Assembly: GCA_026390535.1 (NCBI GenBank)
Contig: JAPLFT010000304.1
Span: 1-5,869 of the forward strand
Source of the DNA: Pseudomonadota bacterium
Lineage (GTDB): Bacteria; Bdellovibrionota; JAFGOL01
Length of the DNA: 5,869 bases
Direction of reading: 5' to 3'
In this document: positions 5,394 to 5,869 of the stretch, piece by piece
Numbering within the stretch: position 1 is the stretch's first letter
How the letters are laid out: each line of letters starts with the position of its first letter
Made by a program: the position numbers and the translations under genes
The notes under the pieces: model-generated
Databases searched by the model: none
Told to the model about the DNA's origin: nothing
Seen by the model: the letters and a program-made list of their open reading frames with translations, nothing else

Positions 5394-5869
5394 CTACTCC
5401 TCCAAATCGATAAGAGATTTTCGAGCTTCTTCGCTGGACTTATATACATCTGCTATAATTCTTACTGCCTCTTTTGGATCATCGGTAACCTTCATAAGAT
5501 TAAGATCCGCCTTGTTGACATAACCTCTGGGGATAAGATGCTTCTTGATAAAAACAAAAAGATCGTTCCAATATTCAGTGTCGTACAGCACAACGGGTGT
5601 CCATTTGGTTTTACGGGTCTGTATAAGGGTGAGGACTTCAAACATTTCATCCATGGTACCAAACCCGCCGGGACAGATTATTATTCCGTTTGAATATTTT
5701 TTGAACATAACCTTACGACAGAAAAAATAGTTAAAATCTATTTTTAAGTCGGAGTATGCGTTACCCTGCTCTTTTGGCAGTTTTATATTGAGTCCTATTG
5801 TATGCCCCCCTGCCTCTTTTGCACCACGTGCTGCAGCTTCCATAACGCCGGGACCGCCGCCGGTTATTA
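5394..5869 (-). CDS. LOG-family (TIGR00730-type) nucleotide phosphoribohydrolase, 5' end outside window
   Basis: The frame is open through the right edge. The first complete codons encode ITGGGPGVMEAAARGA, the conserved TGGGPGxMEAAxRGA motif of the LOG (LONELY GUY) family, so the Met at 5843 is internal and the gene starts beyond the window. About 157 residues are visible. The second family signature, PGGFGTMDE, lies at 5646-5672, with the catalytic Glu present, and a conserved Arg-Lys (FCRK) precedes it by about 14 residues. Family members fold as a Rossmann-like domain, were once annotated as lysine decarboxylases, and several hydrolyse nucleoside 5'-monophosphates to base and ribose-5-phosphate. 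The segment GLNIKLPKEQ is also typical. The stop lies 6 bases before the glycosyltransferase-kinase start, and its last codons form that gene's ribosome binding site, so the two are co-transcribed and possibly translationally coupled. Family assignment is firm; the substrate is inferred from the family. Confidence 0.9.
   Translation of the reverse strand, partial: ITGGGPGVMEAAARGAKEAGGHTIGLNIKLPKEQGNAYSDLKIDFNYFFCRKVMFKKYSNGIIICPGGFGTMDEMFEVLTLIQTRKTKWTPVVLYDTEYWNDLFVFIKKHLIPRGYVNKADLNLMKVTDDPKEAVRIIADVYKSSEEARKSLIDLEE
5397..5403 (-). promoter_or_regulatory. Ribosome binding site of the glycosyltransferase-kinase gene
   Basis: On the minus strand GGAGGAG lies 9 bases before the ATG at 5387 and forms part of the last two Glu codons of the upstream LOG-family gene. 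The overlap suggests translational coupling of the two genes. Confidence 0.75.

Noticed and set aside
5034..5693. 219-codon open frame on the + strand
   Set aside because: It lies antisense to two genes with clear family motifs. Its product is Ile/Tyr/Phe-rich with no recognisable motif, and there is no ribosome binding site I can support.
5841..5843. ATG at 5843 as start of the LOG-family gene
   Set aside because: The frame stays open upstream and encodes ITGGGPGV, the first half of the conserved TGGGPGxMEAA motif. This Met is internal and the gene continues past the window edge.

Overview
The window suggests a Gram-negative bacterium of a lineage I cannot name. Two genes encode lipoproteins with clear signal-peptidase II lipoboxes and Gly after the lipidated Cys. 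Coding is dense, and the three genes with a visible start each have a Shine-Dalgarno-like purine run. Composition is moderately AT-rich. There is no RNA gene, insertion sequence, CRISPR array or prophage signature, and no gene-free stretch longer than about 50 bases.

Left half (1-3199, + strand): three same-strand genes for secreted, cysteine-rich proteins. The first is cut by the window edge, and only its Cys-rich C-terminal part is visible. The second and third are complete lipoproteins with one architecture: lipobox, low-complexity Asn/Ser linker, three beta-sandwich repeats of the chitobiase/beta-hexosaminidase C-terminal type (CHB_HEX_C / Fn3-associated), and a Cys-rich tail. A related Cys-rich module recurs in all three, so they look like a locally duplicated paralogous family. 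Each of the six beta-sandwich repeats carries one Cys pair at equivalent positions. The likely picture is disulfide-stabilised stalks and tips on the cell surface. No function can be assigned.

Right half (3204-5869, - strand): two genes read toward the lipoprotein cluster, with a 6-nt gap. The upstream gene, cut by the right edge, is a LOG/TIGR00730-family protein of the nucleotide 5'-monophosphate phosphoribohydrolase type. The downstream gene encodes a 727-residue two-domain protein: an N-terminal GT-B glycosyltransferase resembling bacterial sucrose-phosphate synthase, and a C-terminal P-loop kinase domain of the uridine kinase/phosphoribulokinase type. This fusion is the most unusual item in the window. 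Bacterial sucrose-phosphate synthases, when fused, normally carry a HAD phosphatase. Here a kinase takes that place, and the donor-binding loop departs from the sucrose-synthesising consensus.

The two halves converge, with stop codons only 4 bp apart. There is no sign that they form one pathway.
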